DNA from: Candidatus Treponema caballi
GTDB lineage: Bacteria; Spirochaetota; Spirochaetia; Treponematales; Treponemataceae
DNA: 39,111 nt
Reading direction: 5' to 3'
Assembly: GCA_018066285.1 (NCBI GenBank)
Contig: JAGHRS010000014.1
Location: forward strand, 1 to 39,111
The notes under the pieces are model-generated. The model was not told where the DNA came from. It searched no databases and was given only the letters and a program-made list of their open reading frames with translations. Position numbers and translations under genes: made by a program. This document shows, piece after piece, positions 23,168 to 30,623 of this stretch (its first letter is position 1; each line of letters begins with the position of its first letter).

Positions 23168-24222
23168 TTTGAAATCTCCAGTTTTGTGATTTCGGTATCT
23201 CTTCCAACATACAGGGAATCAGAATCTGTATTGATGCAGGCGTAGGAAGCGTCAAAAGAGAACGAGCCCAGAAGGGAAGCTTTGTCTTCAAATATGTAAA
23301 TGGTGAAAGACGTGCCGTTTCTGACGAGAACGGCAAAAAGATTTGCGTGTTCAAGTTCCTTGATGTCAAGAATCTTTCCTGTTATCGGAATGTGTGTGGA
23401 TGAAAGCTGTTCTGTGTCGACAATGAGCAGACCGTTTTTTTCGTTTGCAAATACCCTGTTCTTGCTGTTGCTGAACTTGACGAATGTCTGTTCACGCAGG
23501 TTTCCCTCAAGATATTCATGGAACACAATCTTTGTCTGGTTTGCGGCTGTCCTGTAAAGAACGAAACGCTGCCTTTCAAGACCGGAAATACATGCTGTGA
23601 AATCACCTGTGCCTGAGACTGCAGAACCGATGATGACTTCATAATCACTGCCTCCCGGATATGTTGAGAAAACAATCTTTCCGTCCGGATTGAACAGAAT
23701 CAGGTGGCCGTCAGCATATCCTGCAGTACAGCCGGCTGGGGAATCTGTAAATGAGGTGATGGGAGACGTGTATTCGTAGCTCCATGCTTTGGAACCATCT
23801 TCGTTAAGCATTGAAAAAGACATTCCCCCCGGCATGAAAAGGAAGCCGTTTGATTCAGTGAAGTAGGGGAATCCTGTCATTGCAATTGTTCCGGCTTCTT
23901 CTCCATCAGTTGTATAAAAGCTGGTGTTTCTTGCAGACTGGGTATATGTTGCCCATTTTGAAGAGGAAACAGTTGCCATGTAAGGAAAACTTTCTGTAAG
24001 CAGGATGTTTCCGTTTTCCGTAAAATAGCCAAGACGCTGTCCAAGCTTGAAAGGAATGGGAGTTCCTGAATCAGAATCAGATGTAACCCTGTCTATTGAT
24101 ACAGTCCATACTGGAGAGATTTTAAGTGAATGATCAACCGGTGAAACGGCAAAAATCAGATATACTATTACAAACAGAACGCAGGATACTGCAATAATGA
24201 TTTGTTTTTTACGCGACGTCAT
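23164..24222 (-). CDS. Membrane-anchored beta-propeller-like protein
   Basis: 352 residues with one N-terminal helix (IIIAVSCVLFVIVYLIFAV, no cleavage site) and a long extracytoplasmic region. That region has repeated short blocks such as TENGNILLTESFP, DGHLILFNPDGKIVFS and NEKNGLLIVDTEQL. These read like PQQ/WD-type propeller blades, as in BamB-like or YncE-like proteins. I do not recognise a named family. It overlaps the M23-like gene by four bases (ATGA), so the two proteins probably act together at the envelope, for example in cell-wall remodelling. This is inference from context. Confidence 0.6.
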   Translation of the reverse strand: MTSRKKQIIIAVSCVLFVIVYLIFAVSPVDHSLKISPVWTVSIDRVTSDSDSGTPIPFKLGQRLGYFTENGNILLTESFPYMATVSSSKWATYTQSARNTSFYTTDGEEAGTIAMTGFPYFTESNGFLFMPGGMSFSMLNEDGSKAWSYEYTSPITSFTDSPAGCTAGYADGHLILFNPDGKIVFSTYPGGSDYEVIIGSAVSGTGDFTACISGLERQRFVLYRTAANQTKIVFHEYLEGNLREQTFVKFSNSKNRVFANEKNGLLIVDTEQLSSTHIPITGKILDIKELEHANLFAVLVRNGTSFTIYIFEDKASLLGSFSFDASYACINTDSDSLYVGRDTEITKLEISK

Positions 24223-24287
24223 GGTTTATATGATATAATAGGAAAATACTATAGTCAATGAATGTGAACCTCAGTTTTGCGTAAGGA

Positions 24288-24338
24288 TTGACGGAGTATT
24301 GCAAGTCTTGACAAAATACCGCAAACAATGCAAAATAT
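24288..24338 (+). promoter_or_regulatory. Promoter with direct repeats upstream of HTH-EIIA gene
   Basis: TTGACGGAGTATTGCAA (24288-24304) and TTGACAAAATACCGCAA (24308-24324) are direct repeats with a 20-base period. The second contains a consensus -35 (TTGACA), with AAATAT/AATATT about 19 bases on as a weak -10. Differences between the copies are transitions only. Two copies on the same face of the helix suggest an operator, perhaps for the HTH protein itself. Confidence 0.5.
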
Positions 24339-24374
24339 TCATAACGCACGCAAAATTTTATGAAGGAGACACTT

Positions 24375-25025
24375 GTGGAAGACGATATCCTTACAATTGA
24401 AGAGGTGGCAAAATACCTTCGTGTTTCTGAACGTACCGTATATGACTGGGCTCAGAAAGGTGATGTTCCTTCTGGAAAGATTGGAACCGTATGGCGGTTC
24501 AAGAAATCTGAGATTGAAAAATGGGTAAATGACAGACTGTCATCAGGTTCAAAGCCAATTCCTCCAGGAACACAGATTCAGGTCAAGAATATTCTTTCTC
24601 CTGACCGCATCGTTTTTCTTAATCATTCAACAAAGCATGATGCTCTTGTGGAGCTTGCAAATAACCTCAGTACAGCACCTCAGGTTAAGATTTCAAACGA
24701 ACTGACTGTTGAAATCCTGAAACGCGAGGAACTCATGTCTACAGCAATTGGCCGTGGCATTGCAATTCCTCATGTACGCCTTTCATCTGTAACTGACCTT
24801 GTCATGTCAGTCGGTATCAGCAAGTGTGACATCATTGACTTCCAGACAATTGATGATACACCGGTACGCCTTCTGTTCATGATTGCAGCTGCATACAACC
24901 AGCATGCATATTATCTGCAGACACTGTCATTCTTCAGTGCCCGCCTCAAGAACAAGGACCTGCGCGATGCACTGCTTTCAGTGGACAACGCAATGGATGC
25001 CTACAACCTGCTTACAAAGGACTAA
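24375..25025 (+). CDS. HTH-PTS EIIA (PtsN-like) fusion protein
   Basis: 216 residues from a GTG at 24375, chosen because AAGGAG (24363-24368) is six bases ahead. An ATG at 24360 would place that site inside the gene. The N-terminus is a MerR/excisionase-type HTH (ILTIEEVAKYLRVSERTVYD, then VWRFKKSEIEKWV). The rest is an EIIA domain of the fructose/nitrogen type with the phosphorylatable His133 in GRGIAIPHVR. The fusion could couple a phosphotransfer signal from EI/HPr-type proteins to DNA binding. It is known in spirochetes as a PtsN-like regulator. It is convergent with the transglutaminase-like gene, overlapping by four bases. Confidence 0.85.
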   Translation: MEDDILTIEEVAKYLRVSERTVYDWAQKGDVPSGKIGTVWRFKKSEIEKWVNDRLSSGSKPIPPGTQIQVKNILSPDRIVFLNHSTKHDALVELANNLSTAPQVKISNELTVEILKREELMSTAIGRGIAIPHVRLSSVTDLVMSVGISKCDIIDFQTIDDTPVRLLFMIAAAYNQHAYYLQTLSFFSARLKNKDLRDALLSVDNAMDAYNLLTKD

Positions 25026-26176
25026 TCATCAGTAACCGAAAGCGGAACTCCAATCCAGTTTTCGGTCTTAGTCATAGTTGCAGCTATCAGCCCCAGTTTT
25101 ACTGGGGCTGTTGTTTCTCCGAGCGTGTACCACGTTCCGTTCATTTCAATTTCAGCTCCCGACACATCCGACACAATTCCGAAAACAGCATGGCTGTACT
25201 CTGCTGACACGAAGATGCACGTCTTCGCGTCCATGTGATGAAGCAGAACGGCAAGCAGCATGGCACGTCCATCACAGTCAGATCCTTCGCCCTGAATGGT
25301 GGCAACGGCCGGTGTGAAATCAGAAGATGTAAGGTTCCTTTCGTACGAAAAGCCCTGTGTCCAGCTGAGCAGCGTCTGCGCAAGCTCATCAGTGGTTTTC
25401 TTTACACCAAGCGCGTTGCGTATTGCAAACGCTGCCTGCTTGAGCCGGCCACATTCGTTTCTGAAAATCTGGCGGTAATAGCGCTGCCATGCTTCAACCC
25501 AGCGTTCAGAAGCCTGATACTGGCAGAGGACGGCGTATTCACGCTCGACGACAAATGTGTCAGCGTCAAGGTCACTTTTATCCAGAGTAAAGGAGATTTT
25601 CTTTCCATCTATCTCAACGCTCGTCTGTGTGCGGCCTTCTTCTGGAAACGCGAACGCTGTTACGGGGCCCGCTTCATACCAGCTGCCTCTGTCTATGCAG
25701 AGAGCGTCGGCACATGATATGACGAACTGGCTGAGTTCAGCACCGCGGGCCTCTGTACACCAGCTTAACATGACGATATGTCCGCCTGTTTCCGGGAGGG
25801 CCGCGGCAACACCCCAGCCAGTCTGAAGCGCACCGTCAAGCTGGAAATCAAAGTTTCCGACAGCGCAGTCTGTGTTCCTCCAGTCGGTAACTGCAACATC
25901 ATATTCTGCGTAAAGCGAGGCAAGGGAAGTCTCAAGCGCATCAGAAGCACTGCTGTAGCGGCCTTCAGGATATGCAGAAAGAATAACGCTGACTGGAAGT
26001 TCCTCATGCTCGAACAGGTAGCGGTCGTTTCCCTGTCTGTCAATGAGGATGAAACCTTCCGGAAGGTCAATGGAGTATCCCCAGGTCGGGGAGTTGAGTA
26101 TATCCGCTGAAAGAGGACTGAGAATGAGAATGAAAAGCAGAATGGATATGACAGTTGTCTTGATGGATGTACGCAT
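25022..26176 (-). CDS. Exported transglutaminase-like protein
   Basis: 384 residues with an N-terminal signal segment (TTVISILLFILILSPLSA). The first half is not recognised. The second half has a transglutaminase-like core: a Cys near 298 in GEGSDCDGRAMLLAVLL, a His near 329 in YSHAVFGIV, and a Glu in WYTLGETT where the third catalytic residue would be. Such domains in bacteria are usually periplasmic cysteine peptidase-like proteins. The stop overlaps the convergent HTH-EIIA gene by four bases. Upstream it is divergent from the pseudouridine synthase gene. Confidence 0.65.
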   Translation of the reverse strand: MRTSIKTTVISILLFILILSPLSADILNSPTWGYSIDLPEGFILIDRQGNDRYLFEHEELPVSVILSAYPEGRYSSASDALETSLASLYAEYDVAVTDWRNTDCAVGNFDFQLDGALQTGWGVAAALPETGGHIVMLSWCTEARGAELSQFVISCADALCIDRGSWYEAGPVTAFAFPEEGRTQTSVEIDGKKISFTLDKSDLDADTFVVEREYAVLCQYQASERWVEAWQRYYRQIFRNECGRLKQAAFAIRNALGVKKTTDELAQTLLSWTQGFSYERNLTSSDFTPAVATIQGEGSDCDGRAMLLAVLLHHMDAKTCIFVSAEYSHAVFGIVSDVSGAEIEMNGTWYTLGETTAPVKLGLIAATMTKTENWIGVPLSVTDD

Positions 26177-26226
26177 GATAACTCCTCTACTTGTACAGTT
26201 ACTGATGTTCCTTTATACTTTTTCGG

Positions 26227-26898
26227 ATGAATGCTGTTCCCGTTATATACGAAAATGATGAAATCCTCATTATAAACAAGCCTTGCGGTCTTGCCGTCCA
26301 GGGAGGGGAGGGAATCGTGCATTCTGTAGACAGAGTGCTGCCTGAACAGCTGGGATATCCCGTGCACCTTGTCCACCGGCTCGATAAAGAGACTTCCGGA
26401 CTTCTTGTTGTGGCAAAAACACCTGCCACTGCGTCAAAATACATAGCGCTTTTGCAGCAGCATGATGTACGCAAAGAATATGCCGCCATTGCTGCAGGAA
26501 AGCCAAAGTCAAAGAAGGGGCAGCTTACCGACAGCATTTCAAAGCGCGGAAGGGAGCAGAACGCGTCTACTTTTTATCAGCTTGAAAATAGTTCTGAAGT
26601 TACTTTTGAAGAGCAGAAACTTTCTTTTTCACTGCTTCACCTGACACTCGGAACAGGCCGCATGCATCAGATCCGCATTCATCTATCTCAGAACGGCTTC
26701 CCTGTAATTGCTGATGACAAGTATGGTAATTTTAAACTGAATAAGCTTTTACAAAAACAGTTCCACATAAAGAAGCTTGCTCTTGCTGCTGTCAGGCTGA
26801 CGCTTCCTGTTGATGGAAAAATGATGACTTTTGAAACAGAACTTCCTCCACACATGACCGCTGCTCTTGACGCCCTCGGTCTTTCCTCTATTGACTAA
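26227..26898 (+). CDS. RluA-family pseudouridine synthase
   Basis: 223 residues. The catalytic motif HRLDKETSGLLVV has Asp53. INKPCGLAVQGG precedes it, and GRMHQIRIHLS and FPVIADDKYG follow, all diagnostic of RluA-type enzymes that isomerise uridine to pseudouridine in rRNA or tRNA. An N-terminal S4 domain is absent, making it a short form (RluA/RluC catalytic part only). The target base cannot be assigned from sequence. It is followed after 32 bases by the DUF4912 gene on the same strand. Confidence 0.9.
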   Translation: MNAVPVIYENDEILIINKPCGLAVQGGEGIVHSVDRVLPEQLGYPVHLVHRLDKETSGLLVVAKTPATASKYIALLQQHDVRKEYAAIAAGKPKSKKGQLTDSISKRGREQNASTFYQLENSSEVTFEEQKLSFSLLHLTLGTGRMHQIRIHLSQNGFPVIADDKYGNFKLNKLLQKQFHIKKLALAAVRLTLPVDGKMMTFETELPPHMTAALDALGLSSID

Positions 26899-26930
26899 AT
26901 TGGAGTTTCTGTTCATGATAATTCCTGTTT

Positions 26931-27593
26931 ATGGATTCAACGTGCATTACGCGCTCTTATCTTGAGACGCTTTCGACCCAGGAACTTCTTTCGCTCGCTG
27001 ATGAGTATGGAATTGATATTCCTGAAGATTTGAACAGACGCTTCGTCATTGGTGAACTGCTTGAAGCTGCTGAAGAAATGAATGATCATCAGCCTGAAAC
27101 AATGCAGGAAGCCGGTGAACTGCCTGACCAGACAGAGTTGCCTGCTACTTATAATGAAACAACCATTACGGCTGTTTTACGGAATCCTGTGTGGTGCTAT
27201 GTCTATTGGGACATCCGCGAAGCAGACAGGGAATCTCTTTCTCATAGTACTTCCTTTGCTTCCCTTAAACTGAAAATTTCCTTCTTCCCTGAAGCAGATG
27301 CCGTAAAAGCAACTGAGTCATTTGAAGTATCCGTAAGTCTTACAGATAAAGACCAGTATGTTTTCATCCCTAATTCAGAAAACTATTTCCGCATTGATCT
27401 TGTTGCGGAATATAAAAATCAGCCGGCAAAACTTCTTGCCTCTTCCCGTGTACTGACAATTCCAAAAGGATGCGCTGAACTTGAAATGGGAACTGCCGCC
27501 ATGGAAGCTGAAGTGCCGCCTGTCTTAAAACTGTCCGGATTCCCTGAACTTATCCGGTCTCACTATACAAATTACCGACAGTCATTCTCGTAA
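26931..27593 (+). CDS. DUF4912 domain protein
   Basis: 220 residues. The N-terminal helix-rich part (LETLSTQELLSLADEYGIDI and RFVIGELLEA) resembles a SAP/Rho-N-like helical motif. LPATYNETTITAVLRNPVWC, then YVYWDI, is the signature of DUF4912, an Ig-like module of unknown function frequently found beside GH57 / DUF1957 proteins. No ribosome site is near this ATG. A GGAG at 26902-26905 better fits an out-of-frame ATG at 26915 with a 16-codon frame, so initiation may be coupled to that short frame. The GH57-like gene follows thirteen bases on. Confidence 0.8.
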   Translation: MDSTCITRSYLETLSTQELLSLADEYGIDIPEDLNRRFVIGELLEAAEEMNDHQPETMQEAGELPDQTELPATYNETTITAVLRNPVWCYVYWDIREADRESLSHSTSFASLKLKISFFPEADAVKATESFEVSVSLTDKDQYVFIPNSENYFRIDLVAEYKNQPAKLLASSRVLTIPKGCAELEMGTAAMEAEVPPVLKLSGFPELIRSHYTNYRQSFS

Positions 27594-27606
27594 TCCGGAG
27601 TTTCAT

Positions 27607-29166
27607 ATGCCAAAAAAAGCATTAGTACTGAATATCGTCGCACATCAGAGTTTCATCCGTCATCTGGAAGGCGAGAATGTGTCAAAGAATTCGCTTCTTT
27701 TTTCAGCAATTTCAGACACATATCTGCCACTTCTGAATATGTTCGCTAATCTTGAGGCAGAAGGTGTGCCGTTCCGCGTCAATATGGTCATGACACCGAC
27801 GCTCTGCTCAATGCTTTCTGATCCGGTCATTCAGGAACAGTATATTGAATGGCTCGATGGCATCATCCTGCTTGGCGAGGCTGAAGTAAACCGCTATCCT
27901 GAAGACAGCACCGAAAGAAAACTTGCTTCTCAGTGCCTCGAGCAGGCAAAAATGAATAAGCACGATTTCCAGGAGACGTTCAATCAGGATATCATCTCCT
28001 CAATCGTCTATTATGCAAAGCATGGTTATATCGAGCTCATGGCAACCGCGGCCACGTACTCATTCCTCCCGCATTATGCAGACATCCCTGAAGCAATTCA
28101 GGCGCAGATAGAGACTGGCTTACGCAGCCACAAGCAGTACTTCGGACTTGCTCCAGAAGGTTTCTGGCTGCCGTATATGGCATATGTTCCAGGTCTTGAG
28201 AACATCATCCGTTCATACGGATTCAACTATACAATCCTTGAAAAGCAGGGTTTCCTTTTTGCAAATCCAAAGCCGGACTGCGGTATTTTTGCACCGGTCC
28301 GCTGTAAGAATGCACTTGCTGTCTTTGCCCGTGAGAAAGATGATCTGGCAGAGCGTACAGGAAATGGCGTATACCGCAACCAGGAAAAGGATATCGGTTT
28401 TGAAGCTGAGGAAAGCTACCTGTCAGAAAACATCAAGGACTGGAATGCCCGTGTTCCAACCGGATACCGCTATTGGAGCAAGTCTTCCGGTGATGCTTTC
28501 TATGATGAAGATGCCGCATATATTCAGACAAAGCAGGATGCCGCAGACTTTATCAGTGCTCAGACTGAAAAGCTGAACAAGGCTGCTGAACTCTGTCCTG
28601 ACAAGGACGTTTCTGTAGTCTGCAGTTTTGATGCATCTCTTTTCGGCGGCAACTGGCACGAGGGCATTACGTGGCTTGAGCAGATATTCCGCCAGCTTTC
28701 AATGCAGGATGCTATTGAACTGTGCACCTGTTCTGACCTTCTTGACAACCAGTTCTCCCTTCAGCAGATTACACCGTTTACCAGTGCATCCGGAGAAAGT
28801 GGCTATGGAGAAGGCTTCCTTGACAATACAAATGCCTGGATGCTCCGTTATTCCCGTAAGGCAACAGAGCGCATGATAGACCTTGCAGCGCGCTTCTCTG
28901 ATGATACAGGACTTAAAGCCCGTTCTCTCAATCTTGCTGCAAAGGAAGTGCTTCTCGCGCAGTCTGGAGACTGGGCGGAGATGATTCACGAGGATGTGTC
29001 ACCTGATTATGCCGAGTTCCGTTTCAAGGAAAGCATTTCTGCGTTCTCGACAATCTATGATTCTCTGGGATCAAACAGCATCAGTACCGAGTGGCTTACC
29101 CGCATGGAAAAGGAGCATCAGCTGTTCCCGAACATGAACTACCACGTTTTCAGTACTAAAAAGTAA
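27607..29166 (+). CDS. GH57 / DUF1957-like protein, probable pseudoenzyme
   Basis: 519 residues with the overall plan of GH57 glucan branching enzymes, but key residues are altered. The N-terminal HxHLP motif reads VAHQSF. The second conserved histidine of ATH is Tyr151 in AATYSFLP. The nucleophile glutamate of WLPE is Tyr190 in GFWLPYMAY. The catalytic Asp is kept (Asp342 in SFDASLFGGNWHEG). The helical C-terminal domain (WMLRYSRKATERM, LAAKEVLLAQSGDW) is complete. Loss of the nucleophile argues against hydrolysis or branching. A glucan-binding or regulatory role with the DUF4912 partner is possible. CGGAG precedes the ATG. Confidence 0.8.
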   Translation: MPKKALVLNIVAHQSFIRHLEGENVSKNSLLFSAISDTYLPLLNMFANLEAEGVPFRVNMVMTPTLCSMLSDPVIQEQYIEWLDGIILLGEAEVNRYPEDSTERKLASQCLEQAKMNKHDFQETFNQDIISSIVYYAKHGYIELMATAATYSFLPHYADIPEAIQAQIETGLRSHKQYFGLAPEGFWLPYMAYVPGLENIIRSYGFNYTILEKQGFLFANPKPDCGIFAPVRCKNALAVFAREKDDLAERTGNGVYRNQEKDIGFEAEESYLSENIKDWNARVPTGYRYWSKSSGDAFYDEDAAYIQTKQDAADFISAQTEKLNKAAELCPDKDVSVVCSFDASLFGGNWHEGITWLEQIFRQLSMQDAIELCTCSDLLDNQFSLQQITPFTSASGESGYGEGFLDNTNAWMLRYSRKATERMIDLAARFSDDTGLKARSLNLAAKEVLLAQSGDWAEMIHEDVSPDYAEFRFKESISAFSTIYDSLGSNSISTEWLTRMEKEHQLFPNMNYHVFSTKK

Positions 29167-29175
29167 TCAGTTTTT

Positions 29176-30501
29176 TCAGTCAAGACTCTGGATATCGATA
29201 ATCTGTTTCTGCAGGCTGGCGGCTTTTTCTGCAACAGCAAGAGCTTCCACTGCAGGAGTGAATGATTTGTCGAGCAGCACTGCCTGGCGCCAGACGTAGG
29301 CTGCTTCCTCAAAATCACCGTTCTTATAGTATTTCAGTCCCTCAATGTACAGCTTATCCACTTCATCCTGCAGTTTCTGCCTTCCCTCATCCCCCAGATT
29401 GAGCTTTGCGGAAATACTGATATGGTTCAATGGATTTATTGAGCTCGTCATATCAAGCGTGTAGTTGACGTTCATCTTGAAATCAAGAACGTCAAACTCT
29501 GCTCCGAGACTCAGACGGGGAGAGGCGCCTTTAAGCATGAATCCTGTTTCAAAGGCAAAAAGACTTGCAATCTGAACTGAAAGTCCTGCGCCTGCAGACC
29601 ATTGTTCGCTGTCGTCTGGATTCAGAAGGTTAACCGGCTGCTGGAACTCGAAACTGAGGAAGACCGGCTTTACCGGCTGCCATGCAATTCCTGCTGCCAG
29701 ACGGGAAGGAAGTGCGTCATCAGGTTCAGGCTCCGTATCAAGTTTTGTGTATGAAACGCCTGCATTTGTAAAAGACAGACCTGCGAAAAAGTTCGGCGTT
29801 CTGGACTGGAAGAATTTCAGAAAGTTGAAACGCATCTGAAGCCCGGCGTCAGCCATGACTGCAACCGCAGACTGGCTTAAGCCTGAACCTGGAATGACGC
29901 GTCCCGTTGCATCGTCACCATAGTCAGGCATGCTTCTGTAAGCTCCTTTCAGGTTTACACCCAGAGCGATGCCCTTGAATCCATAATTGGCGAGAAAATT
30001 GTAAGACAGGTTAAGTACTGCTGTTGATTCAGAATAGTAGCCGGATGTCACCCGGTCGCCAAAAAGGTCATATTCAGTAAATGGAACGTAAAAGCATTTA
30101 AGAAGTGTGCCCCAGCCAAAGTTTCCCTTACGTTTTGTATATGCAATCGTTTCAAGCGCTGAGTCTGAAATCCAGGAATTGTGGAAAACACCGAACTGTG
30201 TTTCATCCATGGTGGAACTTGCCGCTGCGTTGTATTCAAAAAAGCCTATGTCGTTTGAAAGGGCAGTGAAGGCGGTTCCCATAGATTCTGCACGGCCGCC
30301 AGAAGGAATGTAGAGTGAGTGAAATGATGTAGAACCTGCGTTTTCGTCAGTCAGCGAGCTGAACGCTTCTGCAATGGATGCAGCGTAATCCGCTCCATCA
30401 AGACAGAATGCAGGAGAAGTCTGAAAAGCCAGGACAAGCATGGTGAAAAGCAGGCTCTTCAGTGGTGCATGTGATCGTAAAATGGTATGATTTCTACTCA
30501 C
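29176..30501 (-). CDS. UPF0164-family outer-membrane protein (FadL-like) with C-terminal TPR
   Basis: About 441 residues. The signal segment LKSLLFTMLVLAFQTSPAFC is followed by SLYIPSGGRAESMGTAFTAL and NDIGFFEYNAAASS, which mark the spirochete UPF0164 family related to PorV/FadL barrels. Many alternating beta strands follow, to about residue 390. The final 55 residues form a TPR-like helical pair (DKLYIEGLKYYKNGDFEEAA). It is thought to be an outer-membrane porin for hydrophobic compounds. The start is unclear: I used a GTG at 30499-30501 that keeps the signal peptide. The frame is open to 30546, and an internal ATG at 30441 is too short for a signal. A TATACT lies at 30514-30509. Confidence 0.78.
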   Translation of the reverse strand: MSRNHTILRSHAPLKSLLFTMLVLAFQTSPAFCLDGADYAASIAEAFSSLTDENAGSTSFHSLYIPSGGRAESMGTAFTALSNDIGFFEYNAAASSTMDETQFGVFHNSWISDSALETIAYTKRKGNFGWGTLLKCFYVPFTEYDLFGDRVTSGYYSESTAVLNLSYNFLANYGFKGIALGVNLKGAYRSMPDYGDDATGRVIPGSGLSQSAVAVMADAGLQMRFNFLKFFQSRTPNFFAGLSFTNAGVSYTKLDTEPEPDDALPSRLAAGIAWQPVKPVFLSFEFQQPVNLLNPDDSEQWSAGAGLSVQIASLFAFETGFMLKGASPRLSLGAEFDVLDFKMNVNYTLDMTSSINPLNHISISAKLNLGDEGRQKLQDEVDKLYIEGLKYYKNGDFEEAAYVWRQAVLLDKSFTPAVEALAVAEKAASLQKQIIDIQSLD

Positions 30502-30623
30502 GTGATATAGTATACAGCAAGCCGGGGATTTTTCTCTACTCAGCATGAAAAAAAACCGATAATAGTTGAGGAAAACTGTATTATTTTCGGGGTTATCGTA
30601 TCAGAAAGCGTGTTCTTTTTACA

